DNA of 64,000 nucleotides from Endocalyx cinctus. Taxonomy: Eukaryota > Ascomycota > Sordariomycetes > Amphisphaeriales > Apiosporaceae. The stretch spans positions 124,001-188,000 of the forward strand of contig BCKC01000011.1 in the NCBI GenBank assembly GCA_001600455.1. Reading direction: 5' to 3'. Positions 20,582 to 32,439 of the stretch are shown here, piece after piece. The notes beneath the pieces are model-generated. The model did not search any database. It was not told the DNA's origin and worked only from the letters and a program-made list of their open reading frames with translations. Each line of letters opens with the position of its first letter. The first letter of the stretch is position 1. A program made the translations under genes and the position numbers.

Positions 20582-21650
20582 ATGACTGGTCATAATCGTT
20601 TTAGTACCGAGGAAGTAATGAAGGGTGTTATTGAGAGCGGTCGTCTTTCCGAGAAATCTACCATCGATCCTCATTTTGTTCGCAAGAAACTAGAAGGTTT
20701 GAGCAAAGAAGCGTATGAGCGAGATATGGATATCTGGAGAACGTAAGTTTAAGATCACAATTCACTTAGGTTGCTTGTAGCCATTAATTTCGCTGCTTTG
20801 TTAGGTACGAAAAACTATACCCTGGTTCTGATCCTAGAGACATGCAAACAATGAAACATTTTGCTGAAATCATTGGGCTTATGACGGCACCAAGACTTGG
20901 GGAAATGGCGACTACCTGGACTATAAGAATGAAGATGAGACGATTTTACAATCAATGGGAGCGTGTACATAAAACTAGAATTCCGTCGGAAGTAAAGGAA
21001 TCCTTAGCCCCTGTAAGTACGCGATGAATATTAAGAATTTCGTTATTCTAACGACGGCAGTATATTCAAGGGGAGCTGGTGGACAAGATTGGCCTCTCGA
21101 AGGAAAGACGACGGCCGACCTTTTTGACCATAGAAAACTATGTTCACTTGCAAGAGCAGCTTTGGTTACATGACCATTACGATTATGTACATGAAGGTAG
21201 TCGGGTCGACAGCGCCAACTTGCTAAATACACACTGCTTCACATCTTCAAGGCTAAAAGAAGTATGCCAAGCAACCTATAAGGTTTTAATCACTAAGCCC
21301 TAAAAGAATCCATGGCTTAATTATAACTAATATTTCTAAAGGATATTATTTGCATGATCAGTTGGAAAGACGATATGCCAGAGTTTAAAATTGATTTTAA
21401 AAGAGAGCATGCAAAAGGCATGCAGGATACAACAAAAAAGTGAGTTGTCTATATCCAATCCTGGTTCCGTAATTGACCGAGACCTAGACCTGAGCACCCT
21501 CTAGCTGAGATGCATGAAGGTCCCGACGGCCCACCACCTCTCTTCTCTCAACCGATACTTCATTGGCTAGCCAATTTTATCTCATCTCAGGCATTGAAAT
21601 ATGTTCATACTATAGAACTGTTCATTAATATTTTTGAGATCATCTGCTAG
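20582..21650 (+). CDS. DUF3435 tyrosine-recombinase-like protein, five exons, C-terminally truncated (283 aa)
   Basis: Exons 20582-20742, 20805-21012, 21061-21282, 21342-21439 and 21488-21650 are joined by four GT/AG introns of 48-62 bp and give 284 codons without a stop. The N-terminal part resembles the SAM-like DNA-binding region of DUF3435 proteins (RRFYNQWERVHKTRIPSEV, then YIQGELVDKIGLSKERR). LQEQLWLHDHYDY...R...TSSRLKEV corresponds to the segment carrying the first catalytic arginine of tyrosine recombinases (about R187), and exon 4 matches the following strand pair (WKDDMPEFKIDFKREHAKG). The second half of the domain, with the H-x2-R and tyrosine, is missing: similarity ends near 21590, inside the convergent neighbour's last exon. 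DUF3435 includes the Starship captain recombinases. This copy is probably inactive even though its exons are intact. Confidence 0.72.
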
Positions 21651-22188
21651 CTGTTCCTTATGTTGTATTTCCATTTCTAGTTGTCTATTAATGCTGTCAA
21701 TCTTAAACTTAAGCTCTCTGTTTTCTGACGCTAGTTGTTCAATTCGGGAGCTAAAGCTCGTTTCATTCACGAACGTCTATTTTATGTTAGGTAATATAAA
21801 CGAAATGGGGTGTAATACTTACTATAAGACTATCTCCGTTTTCTTTATTTAGTTTTAACGACCTTGAGGCTACCGCTTCAAATTTCTCTCCAATACCATT
21901 GCAGAGCTGTTTATAAGCACTGATTGAATGGTTACTTAAGTTTTTAGAGAAAAGACTCTCACTCTTACTATCCGAATGTCTCCATAAATACGGATCTCGC
22001 TCGGAAGGGATTAACCGAACCTCAGATGGTTCGATTAAGACCCCAGTTCGTTCATCTATAGCTTAATTAATATTATGAGACTGTTATCTCGACTGTGACG
22101 TACGTATATGCTTCGCAAGTAAAATACGACAATGGGTTCTCCATTCCTTTCTCTCAATGTTGCTTTGTTTTGTATGTTTATTATCCAT
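21582..22188 (-). CDS. Coiled-coil protein, three exons, 170 aa
   Basis: Minus-strand exons 22188-22104, 22055-21823 and 21776-21582 join through introns of 48 bp (GTACGT...TAG) and 46 bp (GTAAGT...TAG) to give 171 codons with no stop. The N-terminus is basic (MDNKHTKQSNIERKEWR), the middle carries EPSEVRLIPSERDPYLWRH, and the C-terminal 60 residues form a clear heptad coiled coil (IEQLASENRELKFKIDSINR). Frame is kept across both introns with consensus splice sites, so I believe it is real. Function is unknown. Its last 69 bases overlap the end of the convergent DUF3435 reading frame. Confidence 0.68.
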
Positions 22189-22806
22189 CTTTATGTATTA
22201 CTAGGATAATTCCTAGTAAGTTATCTAAATTCTTTTTTTTTTTTAAAAAAAAAGAAAAAAAGAACTACGTATGTATTTATGGTAAATAAGCATCAACTTG
22301 ACGTTCTAAGACACCCAACTTCCCGTTTCTAGATATGACCATAGAGTCCGTATTTAGACACAATCTCAGATTCTCCACACCATCTTAGCAGCCCCACTTG
22401 CTCCATTCCTAGTTAAAAAGTCCTGTATGCCCTTAAGTTAAGCTTCTTTTTGACCTGATGGACCGACCGACCTGGAGACTCAGGCAAAAAAGTATGCATT
22501 TTTTTTCTGCCGGACAAAAGAGTACGTACTTTTTCTTTGGACTTTTAAAATAGCACGCCTGGGCGCGTACGTGTGTGGGTGGAAGCAAAGTCCATATTTT
22601 GGTTCTTACTCCCTTGCGTCGGTAGTAGCCGATCCAATTACGAACATCGTGGGCTCTTGTCTGAAATGGAACTTTTACCATTGGTTATTTCAAAGTGTCC
22701 ATTTCTCCAGAAGAAGGAAGCCTGGTCTTGGCTTTTTATTAACGTAAGTGTTTTTTTTTTTCTTGTTTCGCATTCAGCTAGCCATCCACAAGGTTCACAA
22801 CTTGCT
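22189..22806. other. No gene; homopolymer and repeat-derived sequence
   Basis: Contains a T-run directly followed by an A-run near 22231-22262 (a natural hairpin) and, at 22573-22690, a stretch resembling 23395-23480 (shared ACTCCCTTRCGTC and CGATCCRATTA). No coding unit is recognised. Confidence 0.45.
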
Positions 22807-22995
22807 ACTTATTCCGAATAATCGCCCACAAGCGAGCTTCGAAATGGGCGAATTCAATTCTGGAAGCTCAACTTTTAGGCAAAGGTGCACGAAGGTCCAT
22901 TTCTGGATGACACATCTTGGCATAACAAGTGTCTTGTACCTCGAAGTACCATTACCAATGTCATCATATAAGGAGCCAAATCCGGCCCTCCTTCC
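22807..22995 (+). repeat. Dispersed repeat family, copy near 22.9 kb
   Basis: The first half (ATAATCGCCC...TTCTGGAAGCTC) matches 45360-45430; the second half (CTTGGCATAACAAGTG..., AGCCAAATCCGGC) matches 30878-30935. The three partial copies define one degraded interspersed repeat whose ends are unknown. Confidence 0.6.
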
Positions 22996-23961
22996 TTTTC
23001 ACCTGCTTACGATCTCTAAGCCTTACGCCGCCATGTTTCTACCCACCCATTTACAGCCAACTTACCTGTCAGCTATTTATTGTAATCAACGAGGCCACGG
23101 AAGAAACCAATTTAGTCTTAAGCTTTATTACTATCATTTTTAACTACATATAATTATTAATTATGAACTAAACTTAAAGGGGTTTGTTCTTAAATCCACC
23201 ACACTACCTAAGGTGGCATGCTCCCGTCTCCTTTTTCGCAAACTTAACTCCATATTCGGTCTCGAAAAGTTGAATATCCTATACAGGTTCCAGTACAGAA
23301 AAGTACTTAGCGCGATCTTTTTTTAGCATTGTCAATATATTTACAGTAAATGTCCAGAACCAGCAAGCACGGCAGCGTTAATATTTCCTTAGTTCACCAA
23401 ACAAAGTCCAAATTCTGCTTTGTACTCCCTTACGTCAGCGCTCGATCCGATTATAGACATCGTAAACCTTTGCCCAGAAATAGAGCTTTCAAGATTAAAT
23501 TTGTCTTTTTTGGAGCTCGGCCAGAATTGCGCTTATCTACATTTCAGGATCAGACAAAAGTAGACAATGTCACTTTGAAGACGGTTAAAGCTGAAAGTGG
23601 ATTTAAGGGGAAATAAGTGCCGTCATATAATGTAAGAGGGTACAATTTCAGGTCCTTCTGGCTTGGCATAAATAAGCGTCCATAACGGGATCGAGCACTA
23701 ATATAGACATAAGAGTGTCTAAACGCGTGAAACTAGAAAAAATAAAGTCGAAGTCACGGACCTTCCTATTCTCTTATAACCTTATTTAATAACCGGTGAG
23801 CCGATATGTCTTCGGGTAACAATACGAGAATTCCAAGTCAATTGTGATATGTAGGAGTCGGGATATCTATACCGGGTCTAAAGCACATTACGAAGAGGAA
23901 ACCTGGTTGTCTGTATTAGTAAGATGACCCTCCCTGCCCTAATTCCCCCTGAAACCCCTAG
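22996..23961. other. No recognisable gene
   Basis: AT-rich; contains the diverged copy (23395-23480) of the sequence at 22573-22690. No conserved protein is seen. Confidence 0.45.
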
Positions 23962-24213
23962 GTGCTCACTATAAAGGTTGTCGACAGGGCAAAAGGCATC
24001 AAGTCGTGTATTGTGGAATTGAGGGATCTTGTCCGTCGAGGAGAGGAATTGGCTGACAGAACCGAGGAGTCACTCAATGACATTCAGGGACAGATCGTAG
24101 TCCTGGGGGGCCAAGTAGCTGGAATGGATCAGAAGCTGAGCGAGATCCGGGACAGGATGGACTCATCATCTCGGGAAGCGTCGGAGGAGTTCGAGACTGG
24201 GCCTCTTGCAGAG
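23962..24213 (+). CDS. Possible coiled-coil exon, unknown
   Basis: An 84-codon frame with coding-like composition and strong heptads (IKSCIVELRDLVRRGEELAD, then GMDQKLSEIRDRMDS). It starts right after a CCCCTAG that would serve as a 3' splice site and has no ATG at its beginning, so if real it is an internal or last exon. It partly overlaps the end of a SET fragment on the other strand. Confidence 0.3.
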
Positions 24214-24690
24214 TAGACATCTTCCGGGAGAATCAGCTCTTTATATTTATCCCGGACGTAGGCAATATCGTTGCGCCCGACATGTTTACCGACGTACTTT
24301 ATGATAAACTCGCCCGGCTCAAGGTTCCTTACGGCTCGGAGGTCGTTCCCTCTGCTCTCGTAAAGGGTCCGGTTCTTGCGTGAGACAAGATATCCCTCCT
24401 CCTCCAAGGGACATTAGCACGTGTTAGTGTACGAGACCTGGTTGCCTTTGTTCCGCAGAGTTTTGGTAAGCTCCCTTTCGAAAAGCCGAAAAGGTACAAC
24501 GTTTGCTTCTGTCCCATCGACTTGTCTGGGTGGAAAGATATTATTCGTTTCTTTAGGGAGGGAAATCGTAAGGTTTGCTGAAGGAACTAAGTTATCCGAG
24601 GTAAAGTTATCGGAGTTTCCAGCGGGAGGTGATAGCACAGCGCTCGTGTAAAGGCTACTGGTAGTATTTTCTACTACAAGCTACTCAAAG
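24214..24690 (-). pseudogene. SET-domain gene fragment
   Basis: One minus-strand frame is open from about 24678 to 24214 except for a TAA near 24411 (CAA-to-TAA fits). The part after the stop holds the start of a SET domain: LYESRGNDLRAVRNLEPGEF then IIKYVGKHVG, matching the G-x-G-(V/L)-x-A...GEFI-x-(E/K)YVGE motif of histone-lysine methyltransferases. The central and C-terminal SET motifs (NHSC, post-SET cysteines) are absent. It is a truncated, dead copy, less than 1 kb from a larger SET gene and only loosely similar to it. Confidence 0.6.
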
Positions 24691-24694
24691 GTTA

Positions 24695-25533
<839 letters not shown>

Positions 25534-27543
25534 TTAACAATCTTGACAAAGACACCGCATCCCACCTAAAAAATCCTTACCCCAGTTAACGGTAATCTCC
25601 TCGTCGTGGCTGATATCGCGCGACGCGTAAACGACCATACGGTACCTCTAAGATATCTTTATTCCGCGTACTATTGCCGAGGGAAATCGACAGCGGTGGT
25701 TTATGAAGCGAAAGATGTTGCTCTCCGTCTTGGTATAGATCTGACCCACGGTCGGCTCTTCGTCTAAATCAGACCTCACCAAGTCTAAAGCAAAGCCGTC
25801 CTCGTACGCGCCCAGGGCTACGATTCGTCCGACGATCTGCCCGATTCGCTCATCTTTTCTATACGCTATCTCTCCCTTACTAGCAATAACCTGAAGGCCG
25901 AGCCCCTTCAGCTCGTAGCTGGTAACGCGAGGCAATCGGGTAAAATAAGTCTGCATACATTCGCAAGATACCCCGTCGCAGATATCATATTGCTGGTCTG
26001 TCAGGAGGAGGGAGGAGGGGTCGGCAGGCCATTGCCCCGTCCAACCGTCTAGCTTTTCCCAGTCCGGGAAGCCAGACACGTTCTCGTCTATATACCGGAC
26101 GTCTAACAACTGTATCAGACGTTAGACGGGTAACCTATCGAGCTCCTTGCCGTCTATCTTCTCCCAAATCATGTCGGGAAATACGACCCTGTTTACTATC
26201 GACTCCTTAAAAAGATATCCTATCCGGGCGAAGTACGTGACGTCTTTCTTGGCCCGGAGAATGGAGTGGAACTCCGGGACGTTATCCTCGGACATCTGAA
26301 AATATTCCTCGTAAGCAATCGACCCATCTTCGTTACAAGGTAAGAAAAGCAGGAGACCGCGATATTCGCCAAAGACGTTGATTAATTTGCGTGGTAATTT
26401 CAGCCGATCCTGAAACCTTTTCCGTATAACTGGAGTTACGCCAGATCCTAGTTTCCGTAATACCTCTTCGATCATACTGGCTGGCGCTCTCTGGTATCCG
26501 AGGGCCTCAACCTCGTCGTCTATGTTCCGAGCGACTTGTATCTTCGCAAAGAGGGATAGGAGCTTATGGAACCTCGACGAGTTATCGAGGCTGTCCCCGA
26601 GCCGGTAATACTGAGCCGCTCGCTCATCCCAGTTTCCGGTAATGTCGAAATCACTGCGCTTAAGAGTTGTGCCGCTAGCCCGCCACGTGATGATATAAGT
26701 CATGAATTGCCGGATACTATTCACATCGACTAGCCGGGCGGCCAAATCTTTCAAGCTTATGGCCTGATGCTTTTGCCTTTTAGGCTCCGATGCGGCTATC
26801 GATATCGTATTTCTCTTCTTGCGTTGCGGCGGGGGCAGCGGGGGCGACTGGGGTAGTACGCGACGAACCCTTCTCGTAGGTTTTGGCGAAGCGGTAGTTG
26901 TATCGCCGTTCGCTTCGGGTCCCTGTCGCGGCTCGTCAGATCGATGAACGTTTGTCTCAGATTCGTCGTCGCTTGAAGAACAGGACGCCGCATCGGTATT
27001 GTCGATATCGGAAACCGTCGACGTGGCAGCGCTAGTATCGAAAGAGGTAAGTGAGGATAGGTCGCTCGTAGCCGTCTCGGCATCCTCGTTCCTAGGTTGC
27101 AAAGTAAGGTCCCGCTGGGTTGGCTCCTCTCTTCGGGACAGCTGGTCAATCGGGTACTCCCGTGGTCGCTGGGTCGGAGGCGCGCCGTCCTGGTCCCCAG
27201 AACTGTTATCAATTGTGGTATTGTTTTCAATCGGAAGGGGCCCCGTGGACGCACTTAATAGTGAGAAGCGCCGGCTAAAGTCGTCAAGTTTTTCGGTAAA
27301 TTTCTCGGCGAAATTGTCTAGCTGCGAGATGACAGTAGTTAACGAGACCTCTGTAGCGTACGCATTGCGATTCATTCTACCAGAATTGGGCGGCACATTA
27401 TCGGATATCGTAGAAGTTTGACCGTGCACCGCGGAAGAGATACAGGTCCTAAGTGTTTTAAACGTTGCTGTAAACTCATTGCGAAGATTATCGTGCTCTT
27501 TCCAAAGCTGGTCTAATTGTAAATAATGGGTCATTCTTGTCAA
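25534..27543 (-). pseudogene. SET-domain protein gene, about 670 codons with two in-frame stops
   Basis: One minus-strand frame runs from ATG 27543 to a TAA at 25534. It is interrupted only by TAA at 26122-26124 and a TAG near 25650, both in positions where CAA and CAG are likely originals. The N-terminal half is acidic/serine-rich with a PPLPPPQRKKR basic patch. The middle (about residues 250-470) looks folded but is unknown. The C-terminal 200 residues form a SET domain: YELKGLGLQVIA, GQIVGRIV, FRFINHRC (the NHxC cofactor motif), then SRDISHDEEITVNWGKDF and a cysteine-rich post-SET end (RCLCQDC). SET proteins methylate lysines, often on histones. With two stops before or inside the catalytic part it is probably inactive. 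Confidence 0.75.
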
Positions 27544-28954
27544 AAAGGGCTCGAATAATTATGAAAGTATTCAATAATGGAAATTGTGGGGTGTAAACTT
27601 AACTATAACATAATAGTTCAAGTAAAAAACTATGTATCAACAGCTTATGCACGGACGTCAAGCGATTATAAGCCGCTTAATTTCGTCAGATTATGGAAAC
27701 GTAGTATTTGTAATATGTACTGAACCGTAGTGGGAAGCAGTCGGTCCAAGCGTAATTAAACAATCGAAGATAACTATAATAACTTGCGTAAAAATCGCGC
27801 GAGAAGTTTAGGGCCGATGTTTCAAGTTAGATACGGTACTGTAAAGCATTCTAGTGATAAAATACTGTCTTAGTAGGATCGAGTAAATATAGACTTCTTT
27901 AAACAAAATGCCATATTAGAATAACCAGAAATACTCGAGTCTTAGCACGAGGTTATCAATGTTAAGATGGCTGACAATTTGCCAATTTGAGCTAATTATG
28001 GACTTACATATATACACACAAGTTTATTACGGCCGGGCGGCTAAGCCGAAAGGGCAACTATTACTAATCTACAAATACATTTCATAAAGTGGAGCCTGTT
28101 CACCCAGAGCCCTTACATTTTACGTATATATGTATAGATTCTCCTACATACGATTTCGTGACTCCTCCCGTCCTAATCCGCGATAGGACCACTATTCGAC
28201 ACGCGCTGTCTAATGGTGGGGCTGACTTTAGATCTGCCATACAATACGACGCATAGGTTAAAAACACCAATTAATATATTGCCTGTTGCGGAGAATGCCC
28301 ATATTTTTCATATCAAAGAAATCACGCTCATAAATGTCGCTAAATTCAAATACGACTGCCAGCGCGAGCAGGGTTCTAAAAATATCCTAGAAATAGTCGT
28401 ATAGGAATTACCGAAGCCTTTGTACTAGAAACTTTGACGGGCAAAAAGAAATACACTAATCTAGGTGTTAGGCTTAGGCCCAGATTGTTTTTTTTGGGTA
28501 TGGGTACCTTTTCTATGTGAAGATGGTAAGTTTTGGTGAGGACTAGAAACGATACTTTCTGCTTCCTCGACGATTCCTTGGTTATCACATCGCTTGCTCC
28601 CCTTTAACCATACCGTTGACCAACAATGGCCATGGCGACGACTTGGGCAAATCTACCGTCCTCGACCATCTTCTCACCTATTTTGTCCTGATTGTAATAG
28701 GTCGGAGTAGCCAAAGGTCATAAATAACATATCCATAAGCAGAAGCTCGTAGCTGTCGTGGCAGCTACAGCAGTGGCCGACCATGTACCGTCTTGTATGG
28801 TGTAAATGTCGAGTAAGGTCGTGGTTAATCCTAAAAAGGAATTTCCGAGTATTGGGCTTTATAACAACATCTGACCGGCTTACAGACGTAAAGGTAGAAA
28901 GGAGAGCGATATATCCAGCTAAGAGGAGCCAGCTAAACACCTTGGCGGCAGTCA
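27544..28954. other. No recognisable gene
   Basis: AT-rich. A short stretch near 28630 reads GHGDDLGKST, superficially like a GTPase P-loop, but it lies in a frame without further support. Confidence 0.45.
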
Positions 28955-29341
28955 GGGAGGAACCTTACATAAGGATGGTCACGTGACAAAGTGATCTAAG
29001 TGATCTAAGTGATCTGAATAGATCACTCAGATCACATAGATCATCACCAGTCTTGGCATCCCAACATGCCAGAAATTTACGAATATTTAATGATGGATTT
29101 CCTACTGTATTTAGTCAGTCTTTACCTTAGCTCTTTAGCTTCCAATTTAAGTACCAACTTAAGTATCAATATAGACTGTTGGTATAGAGTACCTTGAAAC
29201 CTCTTTTACAAACATCGTGAACCTTACTTGACAAGACTTCTTGACCTATTGTTACCTTCAAATCAAGACCCACCACGAACCGACCAATCAGACAGAGTCA
29301 GGTAGACCAGTATTGTCAAACGTATTGGCGGGTTTGTAACA
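28955..29341 (+). repeat. Palindrome-bearing dispersed repeat, copy A
   Basis: Reverse complement of 36850-37237 with few differences over almost 390 bp, also present in part after the N gap. It carries a strong fold-back: TGATCTGA...TCAGATCA extended by GATC-rich sequence, plus CACGTGAC and CCTTACATAAGG palindromes. It may be an LTR or other non-coding element; ends and target duplication are not clear. Confidence 0.75.
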
Positions 29342-29527
29342 CTTCGCGGCTACTTCCCAGTTCTATGGTCTTCCCCTTTTTGACCATACATTCCTTTGAC
29401 TACAATATTCCGTGTTTTCTTGAGCGTCTGTAAAGCTCGATTTTATCATATTTAACAACTCTTCCACCACGCTAGGATTCAACGTCTTCTTCCACCACAC
29501 TAGGATTACAAGAACAGTTAAACTACA

Positions 29528-29896
29528 ATGTCTTCTTACACACCCAACTCACGAGACAGCCAACATTTGTATCCCATATCTTCACCCCTGAGTACCTCGA
29601 ACTGGCAACAACAATCAACAAATCCAATGCCATCTTCTCCTCCCTCCGCGCTAAAAGCACAACAACAATCTTACACGACTAACTTAAACTCGCAACGGTA
29701 TCAACAACCAGAAATCAATACGTCATATTCCTACAATCCGAGCCCGAACTTACAGCAACACGCTCCTGCCTCCAACTTACCACGACACCAGCAACAAACG
29801 GATCCAATGGATTTAATTCTACCCGCGTCACAATCACAACACCAACAATCAGAAAATAATACGTATTCAACATACACCCTATGGACAGACGAGTAA
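29528..29896 (+). CDS. Gln/Ser/Pro-rich disordered protein, 122 aa
   Basis: Open frame from ATG 29528 to TAA. Composition is dominated by Q, S, P, N and T with runs such as HQQQ and no hydrophobic core, so the product would be intrinsically disordered. Just upstream is a direct repeat (TCTTCCACCACRCTAGGATT twice), and 190 bp further up ends the dispersed repeat. It may be a small host gene or a gag-like start left behind by a retroelement; no RNA-binding or zinc-knuckle motif is seen. Confidence 0.4.
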   Translation: MSSYTPNSRDSQHLYPISSPLSTSNWQQQSTNPMPSSPPSALKAQQQSYTTNLNSQRYQQPEINTSYSYNPSPNLQQHAPASNLPRHQQQTDPMDLILPASQSQHQQSENNTYSTYTLWTDE

Positions 29897-30140
29897 CGGC
29901 GCTCACGGAAAAGGTGGACCGATTAAGTCATAAGTGAGACGCCAAATATAATATCATTATGCCCGTCTACTAATTCGCTGTTGCCGTAGGATCAAAAACC
30001 TGTATATACATAGTGAATTTACACGAACCACGATGATATAAAAAGCGTCCCTGACAATAATAGCAGAAAACAGCATATTGAACAATAGAGGTATTGGCAG
30101 GTATTTAAGGAATCAACGAATTCCGTCGATGGTCGATTTT

Positions 30141-30590
30141 CTATGTAAACGGTATGAACAGACAAGCCATCGCGAATGCAACCGAGGAACCATCCATTAG
30201 ATAAATAGGCATCACTTCGTCTTCATCCTCCATCAACTCAAAGGGATACAAACATGGCCTTACCTCCTCAATTACCTTTTCGCCGAAACAGGGGGGAAGT
30301 TTAAGAGAGAATTCAGGCCACAAGGCTACAGCGTAGAAGCTCTTGGGGATAGGTTGCATCGAGAATATCTAATTGGCTCCGGTAGCTTCGTATACTGCAA
30401 CCGCTCGCTAGTGCCAGAATGAATATACGTCTTTATATAACTGTACATCGATAAATGAGCTAGCTACTCTATAAATTCCTGGTTCGCCCGAAATGGCTGC
30501 GTTTCTTACCGTGTCATCGTTAGCAGTAACGTGGCCCATTATGGCGGTCAAACATGCTACTGTAGAGTTATTGCCATCGGCGAGTACCAT
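30141..30590 (-). pseudogene. Decayed enzyme fragment, possibly FAD-linked oxidoreductase C-terminus
   Basis: A single minus-strand frame of 150 codons from ATG 30590 contains only two stops, TAG near 30408 and TAG near 30386. The first fits CAG-to-TAG; the second fits TGG-to-TAG in A-N-[W]-IFSMQPIPKSF. That motif resembles the W-x-F-x-x-Q-P-(L/I)-P segment of fungal FAD-linked (BBE-type) oxidoreductases, but the match is short and the FAD-binding half is absent. The call is tentative; that the frame is a RIP-mutated coding relic is more certain. Confidence 0.4.
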
Positions 30591-31324
30591 GACTGGGGTT
30601 AAGCTGTAAAATGGGGCGAAGACTTCGGGCCGCCGATCCGCAGGCTTTAAATATGATCAAAGGGTTGGATTGTTGCTTCGACTTTAGAGGGATTTAAAAC
30701 TTCAACGCAAGTCATGCCAATATCTCCAAATATGCTCTACTTCGGGGCAAGCTGATAACTTGAGGATGTATATTGCAGGAAGAAATAATTTAAAAGAACT
30801 AAGCGATACAGTAAAAGGCGAAATGGGTGTCGCGGGTTTGAACATACTTATAAGAATTCTGGATATCCCTGGCTTGGCATGACAAGTGACTTTGTACCTT
30901 TAAGTACCATATAAGCAGCCAAATCCGGCTCTACACTCATGGCTTCGGGTACATACGTGCGTACAATACTACGACCAAAATTGGCGAAATGGCCATTTCC
31001 TGCTTATTGCGCCTGATCCAACTTACCACAACCTGAGATCTTGTTATACACTAGATTGCAGCCATCCTTAACTGGATCAGGAATCCGATAGCCAAAATTA
31101 GACCGCTCCTTTACTAGAGTCGAATGTGGAAAAAGCGGCAAGTAGAGTGTTGCTTTAGTCCTACATTCTTACCCTTCATCCTTCACTATGGATAACCTGT
31201 CGCGCTTCGTGAAAAAGGCCGGTCTGCAAGTGCGGTCGAACCAGTTAACTTTGAACATATTTTTAGGGTTGGATAAGATTTCTGCAATAATAATTGACGT
31301 ATTACTAAATGTATTTGATATCTC
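30591..31324. other. Intergenic; contains a copy of the dispersed repeat
   Basis: 30878-30935 matches the second half of the repeat at 22807-22995 (CTTGGCATGACAAGTG, AGCCAAATCCGGC). A 46-codon frame starts at ATG 31189 but overlaps the next gene's end and has no support. Confidence 0.5.
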
Positions 31325-32100
31325 TTAAGACTTGAACAAATCTAATATTTTTTGAGCTACGCTGACGGGTATTTGCCGTCGGTATAACCTCATATTCCCC
31401 TTTGTTTGATGAACTGGAGGATAACTAATCGGATTGTATGTCGTTAAAGCGCTATCGTTGGCAACACGTGGTGCGGTAAGGTTGACATCACGGACATCCT
31501 TAATCAACTCGCCACCTTCGGCCACCTCATTCCTCCTACTGGGGATGATATCTACCACTGGGTCGTTATCAACCGGGATGTCGACATTGGTCGTGCCGCC
31601 ATCATTGCAATGTCCATCACGAGTGTCGCCATCTGCTTGCTGCGGGTTAATGCATAGATTTCCTTCGATGGCTAGATCGGCATCGTCCAAGCTGCTATCG
31701 CTGGTGGTTGGACTCGCTTGACAAGCTTTCGTGCAGCGCCTGGTGTTTCGAGGAGGATTTTTACGGGCCTTACGACGAGTGGCTTTCGCATCAGCCAATG
31801 CCAACAAGAGATGCTCGTAGAGCTAATTCCCCGTTAGCTCAACAAGTAACGTCAAGGTTCTAGATTTGACTTACCTCGTTAGCGTCCGGAGGCGCATATC
31901 TGAAGTGCTGTCTCAGCTTCTCGGACCGTTATACAAGAATAACAGGATCTCTCAATGCACTTTTGGATAAGCCCAACTATACGTAAATCTAAGATCGGTT
32001 GACCCCACACTACACCACGCGACTGCTTAGGTGTTGTGGCTAGATGAGTCACCCGTGCACGCTGGTTTGGTGGCTTATTGACTGATAGAGGCTTCGACAT
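31325..32100 (-). pseudogene. Two-exon gene of unknown function with a frameshift
   Basis: Minus strand: exon 1 from ATG 32100 to 31875 and exon 2 from 31822 to 31325, separated by a 52-bp intron with GTAAGT, a GCTAAC branch site and TAG. Exon 2 (165 codons) is open and has a basic start (ATRRKARKNPPRNTRR) followed by an acidic, disordered region. The end of exon 1 gives coherent protein (HFRYAPPDANE, leading into LYEHLLLALADAKA) only in a frame different from that of the ATG, so a 1-base shift breaks exon 1. No domain is recognised. Confidence 0.5.
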
Positions 32101-32439
32101 CGTGAATATTATCGAAGAGCCGTTGAAAGACTTTTGGTCTTGAAAGGTTAGAGTTATAGTCTGCGTACATACACTAAACCTATTACTAGGTCGAGGAACG
32201 CATTTTGGCCATTGTTGAGTGCTTCGAAGAGTCTCGACGTATTGAAATCCTATTGTGGATATTGCAGAATTCGAACGCGAGGACGAGGAAATAAAATGGG
32301 AGCTAATCTTACGTCACTAATGGGCCCTTCAGGTAAAGTACCATTCCACCTGTCCTCTACCTTATCGATCTTCCCATCGTCGCCGACATGGATCCTCACG
32401 ACCGAATCAATCAACTTCTCAGCGCGAATTCCTCGTACG

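Noticed and set aside
27000..27421. 140-codon plus-strand frame over the SET gene
   Set aside because: Shadow of the minus-strand SET coding sequence; composition mirrors it and no motif is present.
28625..28665. Translational-GTPase P-loop (GHGDDLGKST)
   Set aside because: One residue too long compared with the usual GHVDHGKST spacing, in a short frame with no other GTPase motif downstream. Probably chance.
30141..30590. Confident call as a berberine-bridge-type FAD oxidase
   Set aside because: Only one short motif resembles that family and the FAD-binding half is absent, so I kept it as a tentative fragment.
31189..31329. 46-codon gene from ATG 31189
   Set aside because: Too short, no motif, and its end overlaps the last exon of the opposite-strand gene.
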